A DNA stretch of 16,448 bases from JBQTKD01 sp052389435. Lineage in GTDB: Bacteria; Actinomycetota; Actinomycetes; Sporichthyales; Sporichthyaceae. The stretch is from contig JBQTIB010000148.1 of assembly GCA_052389435.1 (NCBI GenBank), positions 1 through 16,448 of the forward strand, read 5' to 3'. Shown in pieces: positions 1-7,884 of the stretch (position 1 is the first letter of the stretch; the number at the start of each line of letters is the position of its first letter). The notes under the pieces are model-generated. The model ran no database searches and was not told the DNA's origin. It worked only from the letters and a program-made list of their open reading frames with translations. The position numbers and the translations under genes were made by a program.

Positions 1-159
1 TCGGTCATCGCCACGGAACCGTCCGTGGCCGAGTTCGAAGTCTTCACGATTCGGGGAGTCTCCATCCCCGCCCTCGGGTCAATGATTTTCGGGGAACGGG
101 TGCCTCAACTCAGGTTGGCAGAGAGGGCGATGCTCGCATCCGCAGGTTTGTGGCCATGA
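1..159 (+). CDS. possible 3' end of a gene cut by the left edge
   Basis: Reading frame 1 is open from the first base to a TGA at 157-159, giving 52 codons with a moderately G/C-biased third position in the first half. The peptide begins SVIATEPSVAEFEVF. I do not recognise it and no domain is visible. The other forward frames are either closed early or only join the next ORF out of frame. It could be the tail of an upstream gene or a chance open frame. The sequence left of the window would decide. Confidence 0.25.
   Translation, partial: SVIATEPSVAEFEVFTIRGVSIPALGSMIFGERVPQLRLAERAMLASAGLWP
10..29. other. 8-bp hairpin at the left edge
   Basis: GCCACGGA (10-17) and TCCGTGGC (22-29) are perfectly complementary around a 4-nt ACCG loop. 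There is no T-run after it. It may be a short terminator of something to the left, or chance within coding sequence if the frame-1 reading is real. Confidence 0.2.
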
Positions 160-225
160 GGCTGTCCATCGGGACGACTGAGTCGTTTCGGTGTGCCGCG
201 GCCGCAGGGACTTCATCATGGTGCG

Positions 226-2055
226 ATGCGCCAGAGCGAGGTGTGGTCCGGCCGTATCGCGGCAGTCGGTCTGCTCGCGGCCGGCCTCGGGACGCTGACC
301 AATTCGCCCGACGACCCGTATCCCGCGTCCGCCGGATACGGCTACCGCAACTGCGAGGAGCTCGTCGCGGCCGTGCGGCCCCGCGTCCTGGAGGCGGCCG
401 CTGCGCAGGTGCGAGCGAGCTCCGGCCCGACCCCGACCGACCCGATGTTCGACGCGACGGGCATCGCGGGCCCCTCGCGCACGGACATCGTCGTTCCGGC
501 TCGGTCGGTCGGTGTGGACGGCAACCGCCTGGTGCGACTGCGCCGCCCGGACCTGCTCGAGGTGATCGACCTGGCCGACCGCAGCGGGCGCCGCCGCGCG
601 ACGCTGCGACTGGACGGCCTGCGCGGCGGTTCGGGGATGCTCGTGCTGCCGAACCACCGCGTCCTGGTGCTCGGCAGCGCATCCGGCGCCCTGCCCGACG
701 CCATGCTGCTGCTGGTCGACACCAGCGACCCCATGCGGCCGGTCCTGCGACAGAGCGCAGTGCTCACCGGCGCACTCGGGCCTGCCTGGCTGGAGCCACA
801 GGGCGTGGTGCGTGTCGCCCTGGCAGGCCGACCGGCCGGCCTGCGCGGTCGCGACGGCGGGACGCCCCGCCCGTTCGACTGGACGCTCGATCGCACCGCG
901 ACCGCGGCCGATCTGCTGCCGCGGATCGAGGTCCGCGACCCGAACGGCGCGACGCTCACCGGAAGGCCCCTGGTCGACTGCGGAGCGGTGTGGCTGCCGG
1001 ACGCCGATTCCGGGGCGGGCCTGTTCACGGTCGCCTCCTTCGCCGGTGACGGGGACGGTCTGCTGGCGAGCGGGCGCGGATCCGCGGTGCTCGGTCACGG
1101 GACGCACGTCGAGCCCGTCGATGAGTACTTCGCTGTCCTCGCGACGCGCCGTCCCGGCGACCTGACGTCCACTCAGCTCGACCAGGTCGCCCTGGCTCAA
1201 GCGTCCGACGGGTCGTGTTGTTCTCCGCTGCAGCGGGCGGACAGCGGCGGACTGCCCGGCGAGGCCACCGCGGTTGCGTTCACCGGCCGTTCGGCGTGGG
1301 TGCTCACTCGGCGCGACCTCGCCGGCGCCGTTGAACATCGGGTCACCGAGGTGGCCGCCGACTACACCTCGACCCGCCGCAGCCTCGCGCTCGACGCGAC
1401 GGCCCTCACTGGTGCCGCCGCGTTGACCCCGTTCGGTTGGGAGACGATCGTCACGGTGCGGACGCCGGACGGGAACAGCGCGACCTACCGCCTGGACGAA
1501 GCGGCGCCCGCCGGTGTCGGCGCCGGGTCACCCCTGCTCACCTCCGCCGGCGCCCAACAGATCGTCATGCTGCCGAACCTGAAGACGCGCCCCGCGGCCA
1601 CGCCCTCGTACGCGCGGGCGGAGGTGCTGGCGTTGCGCAGCGACGCACAGGGCGCACTCATCGCGAGCGTGCTGTTCGCGCGCAACGACGGTGGACGTCT
1701 CGACTACGCGGTCCCGTACTTCCACCGGGTGCACAGTGGACCGATCGGCCGGATCGCCGACGACGTCGTGGTGACCGGACGTTTCGCCCGTTACCTCGTC
1801 GGACCCGACAAGGTCGTCGTGGTGGCCGAACGGGCCTGCCGTGCGGCGCGCGGCTGTACCCCGGGACCGGTGCTGCTCTCGTTGTCGGTGGCGCGCGATC
1901 GCACGGTCGCAACCCTCGGCCGCATGGGCCTCGACGACGAGGTGCGCGAGGTGTTCGCCATCGGCAAGGACGTCCTCGTCGTCACCACCACGGAGGCTCT
2001 GGTTCTCACCCCTGCGCTGACGGTCCGTCACCGAGTGCCGCTGGGTCGACCGTGA
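226..2055 (+). CDS. secreted beta-propeller-domain protein
   Basis: Predicted exported protein of 609 residues, probably of the actinobacterial/archaeal family of secreted proteins with a C-terminal beta-propeller (COG4880-type); biochemical role unknown. The first 25 residues contain a basic start and a hydrophobic run (RIAAVGLLAAGLGTL) that fits a signal peptide or anchor. A Cys-Glu-Glu-Leu motif near residue 41 (NCEELV) resembles the start of the mature family domain. The phrase LLLVDTSDPMRPV is the kind of strand-turn seen once per blade (value, DxSDP, value). Strand-rich, Asp/Gly-turn sequence continues to the end, with six further Cys (including a CC pair) that could form disulfides outside the cell. 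Start: the ATG at 226 is preferred for its signal-like N-terminus; GTG at 193 is in frame and adds 11 residues. Neither has a good ribosome-binding site. The TGA overlaps the GTG of the RCC1-repeat gene, so the two are probably co-translated. Coding is clear; the family call is moderate because the motifs are divergent. Confidence 0.7.
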   Translation: MRQSEVWSGRIAAVGLLAAGLGTLTNSPDDPYPASAGYGYRNCEELVAAVRPRVLEAAAAQVRASSGPTPTDPMFDATGIAGPSRTDIVVPARSVGVDGNRLVRLRRPDLLEVIDLADRSGRRRATLRLDGLRGGSGMLVLPNHRVLVLGSASGALPDAMLLLVDTSDPMRPVLRQSAVLTGALGPAWLEPQGVVRVALAGRPAGLRGRDGGTPRPFDWTLDRTATAADLLPRIEVRDPNGATLTGRPLVDCGAVWLPDADSGAGLFTVASFAGDGDGLLASGRGSAVLGHGTHVEPVDEYFAVLATRRPGDLTSTQLDQVALAQASDGSCCSPLQRADSGGLPGEATAVAFTGRSAWVLTRRDLAGAVEHRVTEVAADYTSTRRSLALDATALTGAAALTPFGWETIVTVRTPDGNSATYRLDEAAPAGVGAGSPLLTSAGAQQIVMLPNLKTRPAATPSYARAEVLALRSDAQGALIASVLFARNDGGRLDYAVPYFHRVHSGPIGRIADDVVVTGRFARYLVGPDKVVVVAERACRAARGCTPGPVLLSLSVARDRTVATLGRMGLDDEVREVFAIGKDVLVVTTTEALVLTPALTVRHRVPLGRP

Positions 2056-3269
2056 TCACACGGTGGACGGAGTGGACGAAGAGGTGGCCACGGGCGTTGC
2101 CGGTGCTGCTCGGTCTCGCGCTGGTCCTGCTCGGGCACGGCGGCGGAGCGGCGACACCTTACGAGGCAACCAATCTGTTGACCTGGGGGACGGCCGATGT
2201 GGGGTCCTACGGCGACGATCCTCAGCCGCAGGGCCTCACGGCCCCCGTCGACGTCGCCTTTCCCTACGGCGTTCGGGTCACGGCCGTCGCCAGTGGCATG
2301 GCGCACGCCGTCGCGATCGGGACCGACCGCAAGCTCTATGCCTGGGGCGCGAACCGGTGGGGCCAGCTCGGCGACCGGAGCGAGACCAACGCTCGCCGGC
2401 CCGTCACCGTTGACCTGCCCCGTGGCGTCTATCCCGTGGAGGTGGCCGCGGGCGACGCGCACACCCTGATGCGCGGATCGGACGGCCGGCTCTGGGCGTT
2501 GGGCGGCAACGACGCCGGCCAACTCGGTACGACTCGCGAGGGTTGGCGCACCATCCGGCTCGAACCCGTGGCGCTTCCGCCCGGGGTCGGGGTCGCCGAG
2601 ATGTCAGCCGCTGCGCACAACCTGGTGATCACCACCGACCGGCGGCTCTACGCCTGGGGCTTCAACCGGTACGGCCAGCTCGGCGACGGGACCAGAACCT
2701 GGCACACCACTCCGGTGGAGATCGGGCTGGCCCCCGGCGTGCACCCGGTGGCGGTGTCCGCGGGCTCGATCCACAGCCTGGCCATCGGGTCCGACCGTCG
2801 CCTCTACGCGTGGGGTGCCAACCACGACGGCGGTCTGGGCACCGGCGACACCCGCGACCGACACCGCCCGACCCCGATCCGGTTCCCGCCCGGGGTCTAT
2901 CCCGTCCAAGTCGCGGCACTGCTCGGGTCGAGCCTGGCGATCGGTTCGGACGGTCGGTTGTACGGATGGGGTTACGGGTACGACGGCGTCCTCGGCGACG
3001 GGGACGTGACTGCTCATCAGGTCAGGATTCCGCAGCCGTTGCGCACCCCGACCGGGGTGCGGTTCACTGCGGTGTCCGGCCGGCTGGCCTCGGCCGTTGC
3101 CATCTCCGCTGACGGCCAGGTGTACTGCTGGGGGAGCAATTCCCACGGACAGCTGGGCGACGGCACCCGAACGGTCCGGCCGGCCCCCACCGCCGTCAAC
3201 CTCCCTGACAACCGACGGCCGCTAGCCGTGACCGCGGGCCATTACCGCGTCTTGGTGCTCACGGAATGA
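2052..3269 (+). CDS. exported seven-repeat RCC1-type beta-propeller protein
   Basis: Predicted 405-residue exported protein made almost entirely of RCC1 (regulator of chromosome condensation 1) repeats, which fold as a seven-bladed propeller. Residues 13-35 are a signal peptide: basic WTKRWPR, a hydrophobic run LPVLLGLALVLLG, then small residues GGGAA. Seven copies of the hallmark (L-Y-A-W-G-x-N-x-x-G-Q-L-G-D) start near residues 42, 94, 147, 199, 251, 303 and 357, a regular spacing of 52-54 residues, so the propeller looks complete. Blade 1 (LLTWGTADVGSYGD) is the most degenerate. Blades 2-7 each carry a SGxxHxxAI-type strand before the next hallmark. The GTG start overlaps the upstream stop (GTGA), which fixes the start well and suggests coupling. 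Bacterial RCC1 proteins usually act as binding scaffolds rather than enzymes; no partner can be named. Both genes of this pair encode exported propellers, so a shared envelope role is likely (inference). Confidence 0.9.
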   Translation: MITRWTEWTKRWPRALPVLLGLALVLLGHGGGAATPYEATNLLTWGTADVGSYGDDPQPQGLTAPVDVAFPYGVRVTAVASGMAHAVAIGTDRKLYAWGANRWGQLGDRSETNARRPVTVDLPRGVYPVEVAAGDAHTLMRGSDGRLWALGGNDAGQLGTTREGWRTIRLEPVALPPGVGVAEMSAAAHNLVITTDRRLYAWGFNRYGQLGDGTRTWHTTPVEIGLAPGVHPVAVSAGSIHSLAIGSDRRLYAWGANHDGGLGTGDTRDRHRPTPIRFPPGVYPVQVAALLGSSLAIGSDGRLYGWGYGYDGVLGDGDVTAHQVRIPQPLRTPTGVRFTAVSGRLASAVAISADGQVYCWGSNSHGQLGDGTRTVRPAPTAVNLPDNRRPLAVTAGHYRVLVLTE

Positions 3270-3351
3270 CACTTGTGCGCGGTACAGCCCGCCGAGCCCG
3301 GTTGTTGCATGCGATCCTGCCCTCGGCCACGGCACTGAGCACGGAGGAATG

Positions 3352-3909
3352 ATGGCGGACGATCCCGAACTTGCCGCACGGCTTGCGGACCTAACCACGG
3401 CGTTGGCAGTCCTCGCCTCGACGGAGCGGACCGATGACGCCCGGACCATCGCCGAACGCCGCGAGGCGGTCCGGACGGCCGGCGAGGCGTTCGAGATGCA
3501 ACTCTCCCGGCGATGTGTCTCCTACCTCTCGTTGTTCGCCGTTGACGACGACGAGGGAGACGACGAGGACGAGGACGAGGGCGAGGGTTCCTTCCGGATC
3601 TCAATCGACGACGACGTCGTCGACGATTGGGACTACGAAGACGTGCCGGAAGGCACCCGGATGAGCGTGCAGGTTCGAGAGGACTTCGTTCTGGTGCACG
3701 AGCAGGAATTCCGCGCCAGCGCCATGCAGGTCTTCCAGGAGACCGGCCCGTGGCCACCCGAGGTCGAGCCCAACGACGACGCGACCCGCTACCTCATGGC
3801 CCTAGTCGACGCGATCGGCCTGCCCGAGGTCGTCTTCGGTGGACGCGTAGCCGGTCTGGAGCCCCTCGGCGGGCAGACCCAGGTCCAGGTCGTCGACTCG
3901 GCAGAATGA
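3352..3909 (+). CDS. acidic hypothetical protein
   Basis: Cytoplasmic protein of about 185 residues that I do not recognise. The N-terminal 55 residues are helical in character (ADDPELAARLADLTTALAVL). A strongly acidic stretch follows near residues 64-78 (DDDEGDDEDEDEGEGSF), then mixed alpha/beta sequence with more Asp/Glu, and a C-terminal part ending QVQVVDSAE. No signal peptide or membrane segment is visible. The start is decided by the ribosome-binding site: GGAGG at 3343-3347 is followed by two adjacent ATGs (3349 and 3352). The second has the better 4-nt spacing; the first leaves only 1 nt. The low-complexity acidic run comes from GAC/GAG codon repeats. The TGA overlaps an ATG (ATGA at 3906) that is an alternative start for the next gene. 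Coding is supported by the RBS and by G/C-biased third positions. Confidence 0.75.
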   Translation: MADDPELAARLADLTTALAVLASTERTDDARTIAERREAVRTAGEAFEMQLSRRCVSYLSLFAVDDDEGDDEDEDEGEGSFRISIDDDVVDDWDYEDVPEGTRMSVQVREDFVLVHEQEFRASAMQVFQETGPWPPEVEPNDDATRYLMALVDAIGLPEVVFGGRVAGLEPLGGQTQVQVVDSAE

Positions 3910-3977
3910 GCCCAGGAGCCAAACGAAATCCGGGGAATGGAGTCGCGGCCCAATGCCCAACACCCCATCCTGATGCG

Positions 3978-4274
3978 ATGAACGACGTCCACAGGCGATG
4001 GATCGCGAAGGTCGGCCTGCACCGGTCTCCGGGCTCGCCGGACTACCAGGAGTCCTGGTACTGGCAGCAGTGCGGCGGCTGCGCGTTCTACATCCCGCTG
4101 AACGACCCGTTGGGCGCCGACTGGGGAGCCTGTTCCGGGGCGTCCTCGCAGTTCGACGGACTGCTGCGGTTCGAGCACGACGGCTGCGAGGCCTTCGAGC
4201 AGGACAGCACGGGCCGGGCTCCCTTTTCCCGATCCAGTCCCCAACGGGATGGCTCCAGCCGCCTTCGCGGGTGA
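3978..4274 (+). CDS. small four-cysteine protein, possible metal site
   Basis: A 98-residue protein with the arrangement Cys-X2-Cys-X16-Cys-X17-Cys at residues 32, 35, 52 and 70, in the context WYWQQCGGC, ADWGACSG and FEHDGCEAF. This spacing suggests a zinc or other metal-binding site, though no metal can be proved from sequence. I recall similar short actinobacterial proteins of unknown function (possibly annotated DUF3027), but I am not certain of the family name. The N-terminus (NDVHRRWIAKVGLHRSPGSP) and Trp-rich core look conserved-protein-like; the last 20 residues are basic and probably unstructured. Start: ATG at 3978. An in-frame ATG at 3906 overlaps the upstream TGA and would add 24 low-complexity residues by translational coupling. 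Neither has a clear Shine-Dalgarno. The 3' end faces a convergent gene only 14 bp away. Confidence 0.7.
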   Translation: MNDVHRRWIAKVGLHRSPGSPDYQESWYWQQCGGCAFYIPLNDPLGADWGACSGASSQFDGLLRFEHDGCEAFEQDSTGRAPFSRSSPQRDGSSRLRG

Positions 4275-4288
4275 CCTCGCTCGCGGCC

Positions 4289-5059
4289 TCAGCGGATGCG
4301 CACCGCCAGTTCGGGCCCAGGCTCCCCGCCCGGTGGCTTGAGGCGGATGGCGAGCGCTTCGGCGTCGGCATGCACACCGAACTCGGCGCCGAGGTAGACG
4401 TCGCGGCTGGACTCCCAACGGCCTCCGCCCGTGCCAGTCGTCTCCTCGCCGCAGCTCCCGCCGTGGTCGTCGGCGATGAAGAGCCGCGGGACGCGACGCG
4501 TTGGCTGCCACCCGGGCTCACCGGGCAGGGCCGGTTCGGAAGATCGCGGCCCGGGCCGATGAACTCTCGCCGTCGTCCAGGTGGGATGAAGAATCAGCCC
4601 GGTGAGGATCGCCGGTCCGTCGGACAGGTCGGCCAGCAGCGCGACCACGGAGACGAATCGCGGGGCATCCAGCCGTTTCGTTCTGCCGAGGTACCCGAAC
4701 CAGGTCCCGGCAGTCAGGTCGACGTCGACCTCGCTGGGCTCCGCTCCGGCGATCTGGATTCGAAGGGCCAGCCTGCCTGCCTCCGGCGGCGGTCCGGGGC
4801 GAAAGTAGGTCTCGGTCACCTGGTGGTCGAGATGGCGTGCGCCGGCGAACTCGTAGGCGGTCCCGAGGTCGTCGTCCAGGCGCATTCCGTGGCCGTCCCA
4901 CAGTTCCAGCATCGGACCGGGCACGTCGTTGTCCGGCAATTGAGCCATCCCGACGACGACCCGCTCAGCGGTGACGTCCAGAAACAACAGGAGAAGCTCG
5001 GCAGCCTCCGTGCGCCAGACGCTGCCACGCGCAGGAAAGAGCATCGGCTGTGCGGTCAT
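4289..5059 (-). CDS. hypothetical protein, strand-rich
   Basis: Protein of 256 residues that I do not recognise. The sequence is mostly alternating hydrophobic/polar and Gly/Pro/Asp turns, which suggests a beta-rich fold. The segment ELLLLFLDVTAERVVVGM near the N-terminus looks like a pair of strands rather than a membrane helix. A Pro/Ser/Gly-rich loop lies around residues 170-190, and the protein ends with ELAVRIR. There is no signal peptide. Start: ATG at 5059 (MTAQPMLFPARG); an internal ATG at 5044 is possible, and the reading frame continues upstream to 5218 through low-complexity Arg/Pro/Gly sequence that looks non-coding. No good Shine-Dalgarno is visible. It is downstream of and co-directional with the TM2 gene, separated by 190 bp, so it probably has its own promoter. 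Confidence 0.65.
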   Translation of the reverse strand: MTAQPMLFPARGSVWRTEAAELLLLFLDVTAERVVVGMAQLPDNDVPGPMLELWDGHGMRLDDDLGTAYEFAGARHLDHQVTETYFRPGPPPEAGRLALRIQIAGAEPSEVDVDLTAGTWFGYLGRTKRLDAPRFVSVVALLADLSDGPAILTGLILHPTWTTARVHRPGPRSSEPALPGEPGWQPTRRVPRLFIADDHGGSCGEETTGTGGGRWESSRDVYLGAEFGVHADAEALAIRLKPPGGEPGPELAVRIR

Positions 5060-5182
5060 CGGACGATGCTGCCGGCCGATCCCGCGACCGTGGGCCCGGC
5101 GTGTCCCGCGCGGCGTCGACGCGCCCGTCGCTCTCGCGAGTCGGCGGGAGTCGCCTTCGCCGGGACCGCCGGGAGAATGCGA

Positions 5183-5194
5183 CGCCCCGGGGCG
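5183..5194. repeat. 12-bp GC palindrome in the 190-bp gap downstream of the TM2 gene
   Basis: CGCCCCGGGGCG is a perfect palindrome lying between the TM2 gene and the minus-strand hypothetical gene. It may be an operator for that hypothetical gene or simply a GC-rich chance repeat. A second short inverted repeat, CCGCC-GGG-GGCGG (5220-5232), lies 18 bp after the TM2 stop on the minus strand and could act as a weak terminator. Confidence 0.25.
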
Positions 5195-5249
5195 ACCCGC
5201 GGGGTGCCGGGCCCGCATGCCGCCGGGGGCGGTGACACTCGAGACTGCG

Positions 5250-5714
5250 TCAGCTGTTCGCGGAAAGGCCTCGGGACAGGTTCCACGCCTGGGCGCACCG
5301 GTTCGAGTTGATCATCGTGTAGATCGCCGTGCCGAGCCACACCGGGAAGCTGACGACCAACCCGATGATCGTCAGCGACAGCAGGAAGCAGACGCCGCTG
5401 ACCACCATGAAGGCGATCGCCGTGTTGTTGCTGCCTCCCGGGTAGTCGGCACCGACGTAAAGGTGGCCGGCGCCGGGCCAAAGGAAGGACAGCAGGATTG
5501 CGACGGCGGTGCTCTTCGGCGTGATCGGCACGACGTAGGACTGCAGGGGAGCGGCGCCCCACCCCGGCTGGGCCTGAGCGACGGAACCGTAGGGCGGTTG
5601 TCCGCCGGACATCGGCGGCGCGGCGTGCGGGACCGGCACCCACTGGTTGTGCTGCCAGAGGTAACGCCCGTCGGGGCTGTAGACAGGTGCTGCGAACTGG
5701 TCGCCGGTGGTCAT
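5250..5714 (-). CDS. TM2-domain membrane protein with N-terminal Trp-rich motif
   Basis: A 154-residue membrane protein. Residues 12-29 (YSPDGRYLWQHNQWVPVP) match the short DGRxxWxxxxWxP motif found at the N-terminus of many actinobacterial small membrane proteins. Residues 30-62 are a Pro/Gly/Gln-rich linker. Residues 67-92 form a first hydrophobic segment followed by the TM2 signature WPGAGHLYVG, and residues 98-133 form one long or two short membrane segments (AFMVVSGVCFLLSL, LVVSFPVWLGTAIY). The C-terminal tail is polar and ends LSANS. TM2 proteins are of unknown biochemical function; the two-helix hairpin is thought to sit in the cytoplasmic membrane. Start: ATG at 5714 with an upstream GGGAGAG ribosome-binding site. 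It is divergent from glnS across about 435 bp. Confidence 0.85.
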   Translation of the reverse strand: MTTGDQFAAPVYSPDGRYLWQHNQWVPVPHAAPPMSGGQPPYGSVAQAQPGWGAAPLQSYVVPITPKSTAVAILLSFLWPGAGHLYVGADYPGGSNNTAIAFMVVSGVCFLLSLTIIGLVVSFPVWLGTAIYTMINSNRCAQAWNLSRGLSANS

Positions 5715-6149
5715 GCTCTCTCCCGTGAGTGGCGATGGACGGTGCGATTTCCTGGTCGCCGTTTCGACGCCGCGAACGAGGTGGCGGATTCGTACCTGCG
5801 GTTGGACCTGGCTCGTCCGAACGGCCGGCGTCCAACACGGGGGTCTCCGTAGGCGAGCAAGAGCCAGTCCCGCGACGCGGCGAGGCCGCTCGGGAGCCTG
5901 CGGGATCGAACCGGCGTGGTCGATCTGCCGGGCGCCCCTCCCAGGCGCCCTCGCGCCGGACGGGGAGGTGTCGGCGCTCGTCGACGGGCGGGCAACTGCA
6001 CGGCCGGGGCCTGGGCTGGGTCGACGTCCACCTGCTCGCGGCCATTCTGCCCACGTCGGGTGACCGACTGTGGTCCCGCGACCGGCGGTTGCGTGCGGCT
6101 TCGGCCGCCCGTTGCACGATGAATCCGCCGGACCTGAAAACATGACCGG
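5715..6149. other. 435-bp gap between divergent TM2 and glnS genes
   Basis: No convincing gene. Forward and reverse frames are open here but are Arg/Pro/Gly-rich and lack a ribosome-binding site. The region should contain the divergent promoters of the TM2 gene and glnS. Its one clear structure is the hairpin at 5930-5950. No T-box hallmark is visible upstream of glnS. Confidence 0.5.
5930..5950. other. strong GC hairpin with CCTCCCA loop
   Basis: GGGCGCC (5930-5936) and GGCGCCC (5944-5950) form a perfect 7-bp stem around the 7-nt loop CCTCCCA. It is 200 bp upstream of glnS and 216 bp upstream of the TM2 gene. It could be an attenuator or leader hairpin, or a terminator. On the plus strand the loop is complementary to a Shine-Dalgarno sequence. 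Confidence 0.35.
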
Positions 6150-7859
6150 GTGAACCCCGATACCGAAGCAGGCTCCGCGCCGAGCGATTCCGCGAGCTTG
6201 CGAGCGGACATGAGCACGCACTTCATCCGCGACCTGATCCGCCGCGACCTTGCGAGCGGGAAGTACGGCGGCCGGGTGCAGACGCGCTTCCCACCGGAGC
6301 CCAACGGCTACCTGCACATCGGGCACGCCAAGAGCATCTGCATCAACTTCGGGCTTGCGGCGGAGTTCGGCGGGATCTGCAACCTGCGCTTCGACGACAC
6401 CAACCCCGAGGCGGAGGACCACGAGTTCGTCGAGGCGATACTCGCCGACGTCGCCTGGCTCGGGTTCACCCCGGCGAACGTCTTCTACGCCTCCGACTAC
6501 TTCGCCCAGATCTACGACTGGGCCGAGGTGCTGGTGAACAAGGGGCTGGCCTACGTCGACGACCAGGACGGCGACACCATCCGCGCGCAGCGCGGCGGGT
6601 TCGGCAAGCCCGGCATCGAGTCGCCGTTCCGCAACCGCGCGCCCGAGGAGAACCTCGCGCTGCTGCGCGGCATGCGCGACGGGGAGTTCGCCGACGGCTC
6701 GCGGGTCCTGCGCGCGAAGATCGACATGCAGTCTTCCGTCATGTCCCTGCGCGACCCGGTGCTCTACCGGATCCGCCGGGTCCCGCACGTCCGCACCGGG
6801 ACGGACTGGATCGTCTACCCGACCTACGACTGGGCGCACGGGCAGTCCGACGCGATCGAGGGCGTCACCCACTCGATCTGCACGCTCGAGTTCACCGACC
6901 ACCGCCCGCTCTACGACTGGTGCCTCGACCACCTCGACCTGCCGCGGGAGCGGCCCGAGCAGACCGAGTTCGCCCGCCTCGGCCTGACGCACACCGTCAT
7001 GTCCAAGCGGCACCTGCGCGCGCTCGTCGAGGACGGCACCGTCGACGGCTGGGACGACGCCCGCATGCCGACGCTGCAGGGCATGCGGCGCCGGGGCTAC
7101 CCGGCTGCGGCGATCCGGGAGTTCGTCGGGACGCTCGGGGTCTCCAAGACCAACGGCGTCACCGAGATCGAGTTCCTCGAGTCCTTCGTCCGCACCCACC
7201 ACAACGCCAACGCACTGCGCCGGATGACGGTGCTCGAACCGCTCAAGCTCGTGATCACGAACTGGCCCGAAGGGCACGTCGAGCACGTCGAGCTGACCGA
7301 GAACCCGGAGGACCCGTCGGCCGGCGTGCGCAGCGTGCCGTTCAGCGGCGAACTCTGGATCGAGCAGGACGACTTCAAGCTCGAGCCGCCGCCGAAGTAC
7401 TTCCGCCTCGCGCCCGGCCGCGAGGTCCGCCTGCGCGGCGGGTACTTCGTCACCGCCACCGACGTCGTCACGGGCGCCGACGGGAACCCCACGGAGGTGC
7501 ACTGCACCTACGACCCGGAGACCAAGGGCGGCGCCGCGCCGGACGGCCGCAAGGTCAAGGCCACCATGCACTGGGTCAGCGCCGCGCACGCCGTCGACGT
7601 CGACGTACACCTCTACGAGCGACTGTTCGCCGACGCCAAGCCCGGCAGCGACGGCACCGAACCGACCGTGAACCCGGCCTCGCGCCGCACGATCGTCGGG
7701 GCGAAGGCCGAGCCCGTGCTGGCCGAGGTCAAGCCCGGCGAGGTCGTTCAGTTCGAGCGGCTGGGCTACTTCGCCGCCGACCTCGACGCGCCCGCCACCT
7801 TCCACCGCACCGTGGGCCTGAAGGACGAGTGGGCGAACATCCAGAAACGCAACGGCTGA
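6150..7859 (+). CDS. glnS: glutaminyl-tRNA synthetase
   Basis: Class I aminoacyl-tRNA synthetase that charges tRNA-Gln with glutamine using ATP, in the cytoplasm. At 569 residues it is close to the E. coli enzyme and has no YqeY-like C-terminal extension. The Rossmann catalytic core has the first signature in PPEPNGYLHIGHAKS (HIGH at residues 56-59), the glutaminyl/eukaryotic-type RFDDTNP at 80-86, and a KMSKS equivalent VMSKR at 283-287. The C-terminal half, from about residue 340, is the two beta-barrel anticodon-binding region (ELWIEQDDF, EVRLRGGYFVT). Start: GTG at 6150; an in-frame ATG at 6210 (MSTHFIRD) would place the start 3 residues before the conserved FIRD and resembles the E. coli N-terminus better. 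Neither has a good Shine-Dalgarno. It stands alone, divergent from the TM2 gene. Confidence 0.97.
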   Translation: MNPDTEAGSAPSDSASLRADMSTHFIRDLIRRDLASGKYGGRVQTRFPPEPNGYLHIGHAKSICINFGLAAEFGGICNLRFDDTNPEAEDHEFVEAILADVAWLGFTPANVFYASDYFAQIYDWAEVLVNKGLAYVDDQDGDTIRAQRGGFGKPGIESPFRNRAPEENLALLRGMRDGEFADGSRVLRAKIDMQSSVMSLRDPVLYRIRRVPHVRTGTDWIVYPTYDWAHGQSDAIEGVTHSICTLEFTDHRPLYDWCLDHLDLPRERPEQTEFARLGLTHTVMSKRHLRALVEDGTVDGWDDARMPTLQGMRRRGYPAAAIREFVGTLGVSKTNGVTEIEFLESFVRTHHNANALRRMTVLEPLKLVITNWPEGHVEHVELTENPEDPSAGVRSVPFSGELWIEQDDFKLEPPPKYFRLAPGREVRLRGGYFVTATDVVTGADGNPTEVHCTYDPETKGGAAPDGRKVKATMHWVSAAHAVDVDVHLYERLFADAKPGSDGTEPTVNPASRRTIVGAKAEPVLAEVKPGEVVQFERLGYFAADLDAPATFHRTVGLKDEWANIQKRNG

Positions 7860-7884
7860 GCGCCCGCCTTCACGGTCACTCCTT

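Noticed and set aside
3998..5311. 437-residue plus-strand open frame
   Set aside because: Lies mainly antisense to the minus-strand hypothetical gene and has no plausible start signal or recognisable domain.
5902..5912. GGGATCGAACC, resembling a tRNA T-loop on the minus strand
   Set aside because: The flanking bases give at most a 3-bp T stem, and no anticodon or acceptor stem can be built.
5715..6149. T-box leader for glnS
   Set aside because: No T-box sequence (AGGGUGG-type) or matching specifier stem is visible.
5250..7805. 851-residue minus-strand open frame antisense to glnS
   Set aside because: Only the last 154 codons (TM2 protein) are real; the rest is the Arg/Gly/Val-rich shadow of glnS plus the intergenic gap.
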